NCBI RefSeq assembly: GCF_900149695.1
Contig: NZ_LT703003.1
Location: forward strand, 2,299,200 to 2,363,199
Reading direction: 5' to 3'
Source: Anderseniella sp. Alg231-50
GTDB lineage: Bacteria; Pseudomonadota; Alphaproteobacteria; Rhizobiales; Aestuariivirgaceae
Length of the DNA: 64,000 nucleotides
Both the position numbers and the translations under genes were made by a program. The notes beneath the pieces were generated by a model that searched no databases, had not been told where the DNA came from, and saw only the letters and a list, made by a program, of their open reading frames with translations. Positions 35,839 through 45,027 of the stretch are shown in pieces (the first letter of the stretch is position 1; each line of letters opens with the position of its first letter).

Positions 35839-36303
35839 TCAAAAGACCCCTGCCTCAAGACCTGCCGCCATGGCCAGCCCAAGCTCTTCAACCTGTTGCG
35901 TAAAATCGTCCTGCCACTCGCCGTGCAGGATCATCGGCTCCTGCACCAGTTTCCAGCGCAGGCCGCCGGTAATGCTTTCAATGGCGCGGCGCGTACCGGT
36001 GCCGTCCAGGCCTGCCCGGATATAGACACCCAGCGGCAAGCCCTGTTTTTCCTCGATCACCCCATAATAGGTGCGGTCGAAAAAGTCCTTCAGGGCACCC
36101 GACATGTAGCCGAGATTTTCCGTAGTGCCGAGGATAATGCCGTCACACGCCAGCACATCTTCCGGACCTGCCTCGAACGGTGTTTTCGACACGGTTTCTA
36201 TGCCCGACACATCCGGTGACGAGGCTCCGCGCACCGCTGCGTCACGAAGCGCGGTGGTGTTGGGCGACGGCACATGCGCGACTATCAGGAGCCGCTTGGT
36301 CAC
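35839..36303 (-). CDS. Flavodoxin-fold NAD(P)H-dependent oxidoreductase
   Basis: A 154-residue flavoprotein with the FMN-phosphate loop VAHVPSPNTTALRD, GIILGTTENLGYMSGALKDFFDRTYY and a C-terminal amphipathic helix. The start is a GTG at 36303 that overlaps the aldo-keto reductase stop (GTGA); the frame stays open another 137 codons upstream, but that part has Arg/Gly-rich nonsense composition and lies over the neighbouring gene. Function: quinone or flavin reduction is likely; partner unknown. Confidence 0.8.
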   Translation of the reverse strand: MTKRLLIVAHVPSPNTTALRDAAVRGASSPDVSGIETVSKTPFEAGPEDVLACDGIILGTTENLGYMSGALKDFFDRTYYGVIEEKQGLPLGVYIRAGLDGTGTRRAIESITGGLRWKLVQEPMILHGEWQDDFTQQVEELGLAMAAGLEAGVF

Positions 36304-37283
36304 GAGTGGCCCTGAACCGCACGTGGCGCATAGGGGGCCTCGAGCGATGCGACCTGCGCATCGGTCAGCTTGATGTCTGTTGCCGCAACCGCATCGCTCA
36401 GGTGATGCGGTTTGGTGGCGCCGATAATGGGCGATGTGATGCCCTTGGCCAGCACCCACGCCAGTGCCACCTGCGCCGGTTTCACACCCAGTTTCGCTGC
36501 CAGTTTTTCCACCCGCGCCAGCACGGCATAGTCCTGCCTGGTGCCAAAGTATCCTTGCGCGATCTTGTCGGTCTGCCCGCGCGACGTGGCACCCTTGCCA
36601 TCTTTCGGCTGGTTGCCGGCCAGGAAGCCGCGCGCCATCGGCGACCATGGCACCAGCGCCACGCCTTCTGCCTCGCAATACGGGATCATCTCGCGTTCTT
36701 CCTCGCGATAGCACAGGTTGTAGAAATTCTGCATCACGCGGAACTGCGCCCAGCCATTGGCACGCTGCATTTCACGCAGCATGGCGAACTGCCAGGTCCA
36801 CATGCTGGAGGCCCCGAGATAGGTCGCCTTGCCGGCCCGCACCACATCGTTCAGGGCATCCGCCAGTTCCTCGAACCCGGTGTCGGGGTCAAGCCGGTGA
36901 ATATACAAAAGGTCGACATAATCGGTTTTCAACCGCTTCAGCGATGCATCTATACCTTCGAGGATGTGCTTGCGTGACAATCCCTTGTCGTTGGGGTCAT
37001 CGCCCATCGGCAGGCACACCTTGGTGGCGATCACGGCGTTCGACCGCTTCATGTTCGCGGCAACGAAATTGCCGAGAATCTCCTCACTGGCGCCGGTTGA
37101 ATAAAAGTCAGCCGTGTCGAAGAAATTGATGCCCGCATCCAGTGCGCCCTTGAGGAAGGGTTGCGCCTCCGCCTCGCCCAGCACCCAGGGATGATGCGGC
37201 CATCCCGGTGTGCCATAACTCATCATCCCGAGGCAGAGCCGCGATACCTTAACGCCGGCGCCACCAAGTTTCACATAGTCCAT
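36300..37283 (-). CDS. Aldo-keto reductase
   Basis: A 327-residue (alpha/beta)8 oxidoreductase that uses NADPH. Catalytic residues fit Asp58/Tyr62 in NFFDTADFYSTGASEE, Lys near 88 in VIATKVCLPM, and His near 131 in LLYIHRLDPDT. The C-terminal IIGATKPHHLSDAVAAT carries the cofactor contacts. It resembles YajO-like or voltage-channel beta-type AKRs. It is coupled to the flavodoxin-like gene by the GTGA overlap, so the two probably share a redox role. Confidence 0.92.
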   Translation of the reverse strand: MDYVKLGGAGVKVSRLCLGMMSYGTPGWPHHPWVLGEAEAQPFLKGALDAGINFFDTADFYSTGASEEILGNFVAANMKRSNAVIATKVCLPMGDDPNDKGLSRKHILEGIDASLKRLKTDYVDLLYIHRLDPDTGFEELADALNDVVRAGKATYLGASSMWTWQFAMLREMQRANGWAQFRVMQNFYNLCYREEEREMIPYCEAEGVALVPWSPMARGFLAGNQPKDGKGATSRGQTDKIAQGYFGTRQDYAVLARVEKLAAKLGVKPAQVALAWVLAKGITSPIIGATKPHHLSDAVAATDIKLTDAQVASLEAPYAPRAVQGHS

Positions 37284-37295
37284 GTAGCAAGTCTC

Positions 37296-37688
37296 CTAAT
37301 CGAAATCCCGGCGTTTCAGGGTCGCCAATCGGGTTCGTTTTGCACCATAAAGGATGAGCTTCAAATGCGTCAGTTCGATTGCACGCACCCGTTTCAGCAC
37401 CCCGAGCCACTCCTTCTCCCGCTTCATGGTGGCGTCACTGCATAATTTGCGTGTGGTTGCGATGCCGGCGATCTTCAGCTTCGTTCCGTCTCGTTCGTAG
37501 CTGGTGAAAAACCGGTTGCACCCAGCATGGCCGGAAACCTTGCCGTCAGCGCCAAACTGCACAAAGCGGTCATCACCCTCGCCCAGACCCCACTCGGACC
37601 CGGCCAGCGAACCGCCACCAGCCTCCCCGGTGGCAGATGCAAAAATCAGCATGCATGTAAAGAAAACCAGAAAGCGCGGCTTTATCAT
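37296..37688 (-). CDS. META-domain (HslJ-like) secreted protein
   Basis: About 130 residues. An N-terminal hydrophobic segment (MIKPRFLVFFTCMLIFASA) is a signal peptide. The META domain follows, with FVQFGADGKVSGHAGCNRFF, then LKIAGIATTRKLCSDATMKREKEWLGVL. Its two conserved cysteines probably form a disulfide. HslJ-type proteins are linked to heat or novobiocin tolerance; the activity is unknown. The ATG at 37688 is chosen because it opens the signal peptide; an in-frame TTG exists at 37739. Confidence 0.78.
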   Translation of the reverse strand: MIKPRFLVFFTCMLIFASATGEAGGGSLAGSEWGLGEGDDRFVQFGADGKVSGHAGCNRFFTSYERDGTKLKIAGIATTRKLCSDATMKREKEWLGVLKRVRAIELTHLKLILYGAKRTRLATLKRRDFD

Positions 37689-37869
37689 CGCAAAATTATG
37701 GGTGAACCCCGCACCGTGGTCAATCAGTTCAGGAATCAAAAAAGCGATTCAGTTAAGGCCAAAGGCCAAAACTAGAACCGCTTTCCAAACCGCAGGACGT
37801 ACATCCGGTCTCTGCGTCTCTGATGATCAATATAGGGACTAATTATGAAGAAACAATGAACGAGGCGAA

Positions 37870-38502
37870 TTAAAGTGAACCAGCACCGGATTTTTCCTCT
37901 GAAAACCGGGAAAAAACAACACTGTTCAACTCTCTCATTTGTTCCATCCATAGTGCCAGACGGGGGAATTGGGCCAGTTTTGCGGCACCTTCCGGCACCA
38001 TGGAGAAATAGGTCAGCATCGGATAGACATGAGCATCGGCAAGGCTGACCTGGCCTCCGGCCAGCCAGTTTTCCCCGGCAAGCCGCTGCAATTCGCCCAG
38101 AATGAGACCGGCACGCCCAAGACCGGGCAGTACACCCTTGTCCTTCCACGGCACATACACGCCCCACACCAGATGCTTGTACACTTCAGTGTCCGCCAGC
38201 CGCATGATCTGGCGGGCCCGGGCGCGGGCCCGGATATCGGACGGCATCAGGTCAGGGCCGTCAAAGGCCTCATTGACGTAAGCCGTGATTGCATCGGTTT
38301 CATAAAGCTCAAACGTGCCATGCCGGAATGACGGAATGCGGCCAAACGGGTTCAGCTCGAGATAGCTCCCCGGTGGCCCGCCATCGGCAAAGATGTCCAC
38401 TGGATGCAGCGTGTAGTCCACACCCTTTTCGGCCAGCACGATGCGGCAGATGCGGACATAGACACTATAGTCGGCGCCAAACAGTAAGACGGGTTCGCTC
38501 AC
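37870..38502 (-). CDS. Glutathione S-transferase family protein
   Basis: A 210-residue GST with an N-terminal thioredoxin-like domain (1-80, including NPFGRIPSFRHGTFELYETDAITAYV with the cis-Pro and the SNAIL-type glutathione site) and a helical C-terminal domain (WLAGGQVSLADAHVYPML). It overlaps the start of the upstream MarR-type gene by four bases, so the two form a small operon facing the oxoprolinase gene. Confidence 0.9.
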   Translation of the reverse strand: MSEPVLLFGADYSVYVRICRIVLAEKGVDYTLHPVDIFADGGPPGSYLELNPFGRIPSFRHGTFELYETDAITAYVNEAFDGPDLMPSDIRARARARQIMRLADTEVYKHLVWGVYVPWKDKGVLPGLGRAGLILGELQRLAGENWLAGGQVSLADAHVYPMLTYFSMVPEGAAKLAQFPRLALWMEQMRELNSVVFSRFSEEKSGAGSL

Positions 38503-39023
38503 AGCGACGCAGCAGCCCTTGCTGCCTGATCATAATGACCCGACAGGACCCGCAGTTCCTTGGCAAGGGCCGATGCCGTTTCGGGTTTCAAGCCCAGGGA
38601 CTTGATGGTTTCCACCAGCAGTTCCTCGCGCACTTCACGGTACTTGCGGCACACTTCGTCGCCCTTGTCGGTCAGCACAACTGTCTTTTCCTTGCCAGAC
38701 TTGCCCGACTTCACCAGCCCGGCCCCGTCCAGCTTGCGAATGGCATAGGTCACCAGATGAGTGTCTTCGACATTCAGCACCAGGCAAATATCAGCCAGGC
38801 GCTTTGGCTTGGTGCGATGGTGCACCGAAAACAGCACAAGCACATCAAGCGGCGACAGGCCGGGCACGCCGGCGGCAGTCATGCAGCGAACCATCCAGCG
38901 CTGAAAGGCGTGAGACGCCATGATCAGGCCGAATTCAAACTCCGACAGCGACGGCATCGCACCTTGCGCCAGGTGCGACGACGAGACGATTGGTCCGAGT
39001 TTTCCAGTCTTCTCATTATTCAT
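38499..39023 (-). CDS. MarR-type winged-helix regulator
   Basis: A 174-residue protein with a winged helix-turn-helix (about 55-125: LSPLDVLVLFSVHHR...DTHLVTYAIRKLDGAGLVKSGKSGKEKTVVLTDKG) between helical dimerisation segments. It belongs to a MarR-like subfamily common in alphaproteobacteria. It is divergent from the 5-oxoprolinase/hydantoinase gene and coupled to a GST gene, so it may control both. An inverted repeat eight bases upstream is a candidate autoregulatory site. Confidence 0.85.
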   Translation of the reverse strand: MNNEKTGKLGPIVSSSHLAQGAMPSLSEFEFGLIMASHAFQRWMVRCMTAAGVPGLSPLDVLVLFSVHHRTKPKRLADICLVLNVEDTHLVTYAIRKLDGAGLVKSGKSGKEKTVVLTDKGDEVCRKYREVREELLVETIKSLGLKPETASALAKELRVLSGHYDQAARAAASL

Positions 39024-39030
39024 GTTGACA

Positions 39031-39044
39031 ATTTACCGATAAAT
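39031..39044. promoter_or_regulatory. Putative MarR operator
   Basis: The dyad ATTTA-CCGA-TAAAT lies between the MarR-type start (39023) and the divergent oxoprolinase gene. It abuts a TTGACA hexamer (39025-39030) on the plus strand, so a bound regulator would cover that promoter. Position supports the call; the sequence alone is short. Confidence 0.38.
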
Positions 39045-39073
39045 CGTAGACGTTGGCAAGGATTTTCGTCACC

Positions 39074-39087
39074 CCAGCGCAGGCTGG
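39074..39087. repeat. REP-like hairpin (CCAGC-GCAG-GCTGG)
   Basis: The segment GTCACCCCAGCGCAGGCTGG looks like the short palindromic repeats that many proteobacterial genomes scatter between genes; read as protein it gives VTPAQAG, a common false N-terminal extension. It lies 34 bp upstream of the oxoprolinase ATG. Only one copy is in this window. Confidence 0.4.
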
Positions 39088-39121
39088 CATCCATAAATGC
39101 GGACAACCAAGGGAACGTACA

Positions 39122-42100
39122 ATGGCCAAGTGGGATTTCTGGATCGATCGTGGCGGCACGTTCACTGACCTTGTTGCGCGGATGCCCGACGGCAGCCTGA
39201 AAGCACACAAGCTGCTGTCGGAAAACCCGGAGAACTATCGCGATGCCGCCATACAGGGGATTCGCGACCTGATGGGGATTGCCAAAGATGCCCCTATACC
39301 GGCAGACCAGATTGCAGCGGTCAAAATGGGCACCACGGTGGCCACCAATGCCCTGTTGGAGCGCAAGGGCGACCGCACATTGCTGCTGACCACGCGTGGA
39401 TTTCGCGACGCGCTGGAAATCGGCTACCAGGCGCGACCCAACATTTTTGACCTCAACATCATCAAGCCGGAACTGCTGTACGAACAGGTAACCGAAGTGG
39501 ATGAGCGCGTACTGGCCGACGGTACGGTGGAAACGCCGCTGGACGAGACAGGTGCAAGATCTGCACTGCAGGCCGCTTTCGATGCCGGTATCCGCGCCGT
39601 TGCCATCGTGTTCATGCACGGATACCGCTATACCGCCCACGAAACCCTGGCCGGTGAGATCGCCGAGGAGATCGGCTTCACGCAAGTCTCCATCAGCCAT
39701 CAGGTGTCACCCCTGATGAAACTGGTCGGGCGCGGGGATACCACGGTTGTGGATGCCTACCTGTCGCCGATCCTGCGCCGCTATGTGGACCAGGTCGCGA
39801 CCGAGCTTGGAACCGAAGGCAGTGACTGCCGGCTGATGTTCATGCAGTCATCCGGCGGCTTGACCGCGGCGGAACTGTTTCAGGGCAAGGATGCCATTCT
39901 GTCCGGCCCCGCCGGCGGCGTTGTCGGCATGGTCGAAACCGGGCGCATGTCTGGCTTCGAAAAGCTCATCGGCTTTGACATGGGCGGCACCTCTACCGAC
40001 GTTGCCCATTTCAACGGCGAGTTTGAACGCGCCTTCGAAACCGAGGTCGCCGGTGTCCGCATGCGCGCGCCGATGATGCGCATTCACACTGTGGCCGCCG
40101 GCGGCGGTTCCATTCTGCACTATGACGGCTCCCGCTTCCGCGTCGGTCCGGATTCCGCCGGCGCCAACCCGGGCCCCGCCTGCTACCGGCGTGGCGGACC
40201 GCTGGCCGTATCGGATGCCAACGTCATGCTGGGCAAACTCAACCCGGCTCACTTCCCTCAAGTGTTCGGGCCCAATGGCGATGAACCGCTTGATGCTGAC
40301 GTGGTGCGTGAAAAATTCACCGCCATGGCCAATGACATCGGCGATGGGAAAAACCCTGAAGATGTCGCGGAAGGGTTCATCCGCATAGCGGTCGAGAACA
40401 TGGCCAACGCCATCAAGAAGATTTCAGTGCAGCGCGGCTATGACGTGCAGGGCTATGCGCTCAACTGTTTCGGCGGTGCCGGAGGCCAGCACGCCTGCCT
40501 GATTGCCGACACGCTGGGCATGAAAACCGTCTACATCCACCCCTTTGCCGGCGTGCTTTCGGCCTATGGCATGGGCCTGGCCGACATTCGCAGCCACCGC
40601 CAGCAGGCGGTCGAGGAAACCCTGGCCCCGGACATTGAATCAACTCTCCAGAAAATTGCCGCAAGCCTTTCAAAAGACTCGGTAAACGAGTTGACCGGAC
40701 AGGGCGTTTCTGTATCCGAAACAACCACCTTTCCACGTGCGCTGCTGCGCTACAAGGGAACGGATTCGGCTCTGGACGCAGACCTTGATACAGCTGAGCG
40801 GATGCGCGCCCAGTTTGAAACGGCCCACAAGGCCCAGTTCGGTTTTTCCAGCCCCGGCACGGACATAATAGTTGAGGCCGTCACCGTTGAATCGGTTGGC
40901 GGCGGATCAGACAGCGCAGAACCTGCACGCACGCTGCAGCAGGGCTCTGCGGATGCCATGGGCCAGACACGCATTTACGCAAACGGTGAATGGCACGAGA
41001 CACCGCTTTACGACCGCAGCTTCCTCAAGCCGGGCTTCAGTATATCCGGCCCTGCGCTGATCATCGAAGCGCACAACACCACGGTCATTGAGCCCGGCTG
41101 GCAGGTTGAAATCTCCAGCCTTGATCACATGGTGCTGACCCGTGCCGTAGCCGCCAAACGCGAATTTGCAATCGGCACTGACGCTGATCCTGTGATGCTG
41201 GAAGTGTTCAACAACCTGTTCATGTCGATCGCCGAGCAGATGGGCGTGACGCTTGAGAAAACAGCCTATTCAGTGAACATCAAGGAGCGCCTCGATTTTT
41301 CCTGCGCCGTGTTCAATGCAGACGGCGCGCTGGTGGCCAATGCGCCGCATATGCCGGTGCACCTGGGCTCCATGGACAAGTCCGTGGAGACCATCATCGC
41401 CAACAATCCGGTCATGCATCCAGGTGATGTGTATATGCTGAACGCGCCCTACAATGGCGGCACGCACCTGCCTGACATCACGGTGGTCACGCCGGTCTTC
41501 GATACCGACGACAGGACCATCCTGTTTTACACTGCAAGCCGCGGCCACCACGCCGATGTCGGCGGCATGGCACCCGGCTCCATGACACCGCTTGCGACCT
41601 CCATCCATGAGGAAGGCGTTGTCATCGACAACTTCAAGATGGTCGACAAGGGCATCTTCCTGGAAGACGAAACCATGGCGGTGCTGACCGCCGGCGACTA
41701 TCCGTGCCGTAATCCGGGCCAGAACATTGCCGATCTCAAGGCCCAGGTCGCCGCCAACGAGAAAGGCGTGCAGGAACTGCGCAAGATGGTGGCGCAGTTC
41801 AGCCTCGACGTGGTGCAGGCCTATATGAACCACGTGCAGGACAATGCGGAAGAAAGCGTGCGCCGTGTCATCGGTGCCCTGCATGATTGCTCATTCGATT
41901 ATGAAATGGATGCAGGCCAGCGCATCAAGGTGCATATCCGGGTGGACCGTGAAAACCGCACTGCCGTGGTCGACTTCACCGGCACCAGCGAGCAGCAGGA
42001 AAGCAACTTCAATGCACCACGTCCCATCACCAATGCGGCCGTGTTGTATGTTTTCCGGTGCATGGTCGCCGACAACATTCCGATGAATGCCGGTTGCCTG

Positions 42101-42709
42101 AAACCCATCACCATCGTCACGCCTGAAAAATCCATGCTGTCGCCGGAATACCCGGCAGCGGTGGTGGCCGGAAATGTCGAGGTCTCGCAAGCTGTGACCA
42201 GTTGCCTGTTCGGGGCGCTCAACGCGGTTGCTGCCTCGCAGTCAACCATGAACAACTTCAACTTCGGCAATGACAGATACCAGTACTACGAGACCATCTG
42301 TTCAGGCTCGGGTGCCGGGCCGGGTTATGACGGTACTTCAGGCGTGCATACCCACATGACCAATACGCGGCTCACCGACCCGGAAATTCTGGAATTCCGT
42401 TATCCGGTGGTGCTGGAGGATTTCCGCATCAGGCGTGGCGCCGGTGGCCACGGCAAATGGTCCGGCGGTGGCGGCACCAGGCGCACGGTGCGCTTCCTGG
42501 AGGAAATGGATGTTTCGTTGCTCACCGGGCACCGGCGCGTACCGCCGTTCGGTCTTGACGGTGCAGAACCGGGCGAAGTCGGGATCAATTCCTGCCGCCG
42601 CGGGGACGGCACGGTTGAGCCGCTCAAGGGCTGCGATCAGACCAGGGTTCATCCCGGCGACGCCATCATCATCCAGACACCCACCGGTGGCGGCTATGGC
42701 AAGCCTTGA
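39122..42709 (+). CDS. 5-oxoprolinase / hydantoinase (fused A and B subunits)
   Basis: A 1195-residue enzyme of the OplaH type, which opens 5-oxo-L-proline to glutamate with ATP or hydrolyses related hydantoins. The HyuA half (about 1-690) starts [19 protein letters not shown] and contains [33 protein letters not shown] and [21 protein letters not shown]. The HyuB half (about 705-1190) contains [44 protein letters not shown] and [11 protein letters not shown]-like [17 protein letters not shown]. The ATG at 39122 is preferred because residues before it come from a REP-like repeat. A second, partial member of the family lies at the right end of the window. Confidence 0.93.
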   Translation: MAKWDFWIDRGGTFTDLVARMPDGSLKAHKLLSENPENYRDAAIQGIRDLMGIAKDAPIPADQIAAVKMGTTVATNALLERKGDRTLLLTTRGFRDALEIGYQARPNIFDLNIIKPELLYEQVTEVDERVLADGTVETPLDETGARSALQAAFDAGIRAVAIVFMHGYRYTAHETLAGEIAEEIGFTQVSISHQVSPLMKLVGRGDTTVVDAYLSPILRRYVDQVATELGTEGSDCRLMFMQSSGGLTAAELFQGKDAILSGPAGGVVGMVETGRMSGFEKLIGFDMGGTSTDVAHFNGEFERAFETEVAGVRMRAPMMRIHTVAAGGGSILHYDGSRFRVGPDSAGANPGPACYRRGGPLAVSDANVMLGKLNPAHFPQVFGPNGDEPLDADVVREKFTAMANDIGDGKNPEDVAEGFIRIAVENMANAIKKISVQRGYDVQGYALNCFGGAGGQHACLIADTLGMKTVYIHPFAGVLSAYGMGLADIRSHRQQAVEETLAPDIESTLQKIAASLSKDSVNELTGQGVSVSETTTFPRALLRYKGTDSALDADLDTAERMRAQFETAHKAQFGFSSPGTDIIVEAVTVESVGGGSDSAEPARTLQQGSADAMGQTRIYANGEWHETPLYDRSFLKPGFSISGPALIIEAHNTTVIEPGWQVEISSLDHMVLTRAVAAKREFAIGTDADPVMLEVFNNLFMSIAEQMGVTLEKTAYSVNIKERLDFSCAVFNADGALVANAPHMPVHLGSMDKSVETIIANNPVMHPGDVYMLNAPYNGGTHLPDITVVTPVFDTDDRTILFYTASRGHHADVGGMAPGSMTPLATSIHEEGVVIDNFKMVDKGIFLEDETMAVLTAGDYPCRNPGQNIADLKAQVAANEKGVQELRKMVAQFSLDVVQAYMNHVQDNAEESVRRVIGALHDCSFDYEMDAGQRIKVHIRVDRENRTAVVDFTGTSEQQESNFNAPRPITNAAVLYVFRCMVADNIPMNAGCLKPITIVTPEKSMLSPEYPAAVVAGNVEVSQAVTSCLFGALNAVAASQSTMNNFNFGNDRYQYYETICSGSGAGPGYDGTSGVHTHMTNTRLTDPEILEFRYPVVLEDFRIRRGAGGHGKWSGGGGTRRTVRFLEEMDVSLLTGHRRVPPFGLDGAEPGEVGINSCRRGDGTVEPLKGCDQTRVHPGDAIIIQTPTGGGYGKP

Positions 42710-42726
42710 GCGAAACGATCTGAACG

Positions 42727-43506
42727 TCAGGCGACGCCCGCGTCGCGCACCGCCTTTGCGTAGGTTCGGCTGACCGGCAGTTCGGTACCGTCGGACACGA
42801 CGACGCTTGTTTTGCCGCCGTCTCGCCTGGTGGTTGCAATGGCGGAAAAGGCTACCCAGTGCGACCGGTGCACCTGGATACCGGTTGTGCTGCCTGCCTC
42901 GCTGATAGCATCCGCCAGCCGCAGCAGGACAAGTTCCCTGCCCTTGGCCGTGACGATTTCGACATAGTGGTCCTGCATCGACATATAGAGCAGTTCACCA
43001 CGTTTTTCCGGCGGCAGGCGCAGCATCAGGCGCGCATCTGGATCGCGCGCGTCAGCATCAGCCGACGGTGATTGAGCCGGCTGAAAGAAGAAATACGCAA
43101 CAATGCCGATGATAATGGCAACCGGCAACGCCTGAACCATCTGCCAGAAAACACTGGTGACGGTTATTGCTTCATTCAGGAACAATGTCCTGATCAGGCT
43201 GACCGCAAATCCGATGAACGGCGTTGCAAGGCAGCATCCGATGACCGTCTGCCATATGCCGATGCGGGAGCTGTCACCGTTCCACACGCTGACCAGTGCG
43301 ACGCTGGTCAGCGCAATTGTCCATGTCACGAAATGCACGGTGAGCCAGAACCCCAGCCGTTCGGCGAACCCCAGCTGGCCAATCGTGCCGAACGGGCCGG
43401 TGAACACGAACAGCGCGACTATGGCGCCAAACGCCATCCACAGCCGTTTGTCGGAAAACAGCGACTGCATTTCACGAAGCGTGAGTTGCACAATCTGACG
43501 TTTCAC
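42727..43506 (-). CDS. Membrane-anchored LytTR-domain transcriptional regulator
   Basis: A 259-residue protein with about four membrane helices in residues 20-145 and a C-terminal LytTR DNA-binding domain (about 160-255: LLYMSMQDHYVEIVTAKGRELVLLRLADAISEA...VHRSHWVAFSAI...LPVSRTYAKAVRDAG). There is no receiver domain, so the membrane part is the likely sensor. The start is a GTG at 43506. The gene is divergent from a DUF2306-like membrane protein gene with a 9-bp inverted repeat in between, suggesting local control. Confidence 0.87.
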   Translation of the reverse strand: MKRQIVQLTLREMQSLFSDKRLWMAFGAIVALFVFTGPFGTIGQLGFAERLGFWLTVHFVTWTIALTSVALVSVWNGDSSRIGIWQTVIGCCLATPFIGFAVSLIRTLFLNEAITVTSVFWQMVQALPVAIIIGIVAYFFFQPAQSPSADADARDPDARLMLRLPPEKRGELLYMSMQDHYVEIVTAKGRELVLLRLADAISEAGSTTGIQVHRSHWVAFSAIATTRRDGGKTSVVVSDGTELPVSRTYAKAVRDAGVA

Positions 43507-43565
43507 GTAGCTCTTGCCCTTGTTGACGCATCACAACTTCTTAAATGCTGCAGCCCGTCGCTATG

Positions 43566-43597
43566 CCTTCAGGTGAGACACCAGTCATACCTGAAGG
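43566..43597. promoter_or_regulatory. 9-bp inverted repeat in the LytTR/DUF2306 gap
   Basis: CCTTCAGGT (43566-43574) and ACCTGAAGG (43589-43597) form a perfect dyad with a 14-base spacer, nine bases before the DUF2306-like start. It could be an operator or a leader hairpin covering the ribosome site (GAAGGAA). Confidence 0.4.
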
Positions 43598-43605
43598 AAT
43601 GCCGG

Positions 43606-43998
43606 ATGAACATCAAGCCATTGCTGGAAGCAGGCCCTGCCATTCAACTGCACGTGGCGGCTGCTGCCTTTGCCGTCATGCTGTCGGTGGCGATCATTGT
43701 TATCCGAAGGGGAACGCCCGCGCATAAGCGAATAGGACGGGCATGGGTGGCGATGCTGGCTCTCATCTGCATATCGTCATTCTGGATAACCGGCATGAAC
43801 GGTTCAGGCTACAGCTGGATTCATCTGTTGTCGGCATGGACGCTGCTGGGGTTGTGCAAGGCGGTCTGGGCGGTCAGGACGGGCCATATTCGTATCCATA
43901 AATATGCAATGATATCAACCATGATAGGCGCACTGCTTGGCGCGGGTTTCTTCGCGTTCATGCCAGGGCGGATGATGAGCGCCATACTGTTCGGATAA
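43606..43998 (+). CDS. DUF2306-like small membrane protein
   Basis: A 130-residue protein with four predicted helices. QLHVAAAAFAVMLSVAIIVIRRGTPAHKRIGRAWVAMLA and HIRIHKYAMISTMIGALLGAGFFAFMPGRMM resemble the DUF2306 family, in which a conserved His in each half (here His16 and His98) sits near helix ends. Function unknown. The ATG at 43606 is chosen; the open frame upstream (from 43072) is the antisense of the LytTR gene. It converges with the next gene four bases on. Confidence 0.75.
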   Translation: MNIKPLLEAGPAIQLHVAAAAFAVMLSVAIIVIRRGTPAHKRIGRAWVAMLALICISSFWITGMNGSGYSWIHLLSAWTLLGLCKAVWAVRTGHIRIHKYAMISTMIGALLGAGFFAFMPGRMMSAILFG

Positions 43999-44002
43999 CA
44001 GC

Positions 44003-44872
44003 TCAGTGCCCCATCGGCAAAGGCTTGCGGCGCAAGCCCGTCAGTGCGTTGAAACCGATGGCCAGCATCAATATACCACCGCCGATCAGCGTTGCCGCCG
44101 CTGCGGTTTCTCCCAGCACAATCCACACCCATATGGGTGCCAGAACCACTTCGGTCATGGACAGAAGTGCCAGTTCGGCACCCGGCACGACCTGTGACCC
44201 GAATGTGTACAATGTCATGCCAAGCGCGAGCAGAACCACGCCAAGCATGACAGCAATGGTGATTTCATGCATCGGCAGATCAAACCCCTGCCCGGTCCCG
44301 GAGACAACCAGCCCCGACAGCACCAGCGCAAACAATCCACCGAGAAATGAAACCGGCATCATGTCGGATGCCTTGCCCCGGCGCAGCGCGAGCGTGAACA
44401 GGGCAAACCCCAACGCCGCCATCAGCGCGACACCATCACCCTGCCAGTTGCCGGTGGTAAAACTGTCGGACACCATGAAGCCGATGCCGGCAAAACCAAG
44501 TACCATGGCCATCCAGGTGGCCTTTCGGACCCGTTCGCCCAACACCAGAAAACTGAGTAGAGCGACCATGAAGGGTGCGGTTGCAAACAGAAACGCCGCA
44601 TTGGCCACGCTGGTCAGTTGCACCGCCCCTATGCCAGCGGCATAGGCCATGGTCAGCGCCATCCCGCCCAGCACACCGGGAACACCTGCTGTGCGTATTG
44701 CCTGCAAAGGCCGCCCGCCTGAACGCCAGTACATCAGGCAGAACAGCATCGGCAGAAGCCCCGCCGAGCGAAAGAACAGAATCTGCCAGACACTGGCGGT
44801 TTCTATGTGCCTGATACCCAGCGGGATGAGCGACCAGCAAACACCGGCCAGAGCGCACAGGACGACGCCCAT
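44003..44872 (-). CDS. EamA-family (DMT superfamily) transporter
   Basis: About 289 residues with ten helices in two EamA repeats: MGVVLCALAGVCWSLIPLGIRH opens helix one, AYAAGIGAVQLTSVANAAFLFATAPFMVALLSFLVLGE closes the first repeat, and PGAELALLSMTEVVLAPIWVWIVLGE is the matching part of the second. Substrate unknown. The start is uncertain: ATG 44872 opens the first helix, but in-frame GTG 44917 and TTG 44983 exist and none has a good ribosome site. Confidence 0.85.
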   Translation of the reverse strand: MGVVLCALAGVCWSLIPLGIRHIETASVWQILFFRSAGLLPMLFCLMYWRSGGRPLQAIRTAGVPGVLGGMALTMAYAAGIGAVQLTSVANAAFLFATAPFMVALLSFLVLGERVRKATWMAMVLGFAGIGFMVSDSFTTGNWQGDGVALMAALGFALFTLALRRGKASDMMPVSFLGGLFALVLSGLVVSGTGQGFDLPMHEITIAVMLGVVLLALGMTLYTFGSQVVPGAELALLSMTEVVLAPIWVWIVLGETAAAATLIGGGILMLAIGFNALTGLRRKPLPMGH

Positions 44873-45027
44873 TGGATAGGACAGATGCGATCCGCGATAT
44901 GTTGCCTGACTAACCACATGGACAGGGTATGTCGGGATAAAAGCGTCTGTATATCGCGTCAACGACGCCCGAAAATGTCGCAAACAGACTACTATGTCCT
45001 GCCTTTGCCATCAGTCCCGGCTTGTCT

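Noticed and set aside
36304-36714. N-terminal extension of the flavodoxin-like gene
   Set aside because: The extension is Arg/Gly/Ala-rich and overlaps the aldo-keto reductase gene; the GTGA junction at 36300-36303 gives a normal coupled start.
39053-39121. 23-residue N-terminal extension of the oxoprolinase
   Set aside because: The residues VTPAQAGIH come from a REP-like repeat; the family starts at the segment following the ATG at 39122.
43072-43605. Upstream extension of the DUF2306-like gene
   Set aside because: It is antisense to the LytTR gene, with unlike composition; the membrane domain begins at 43606.
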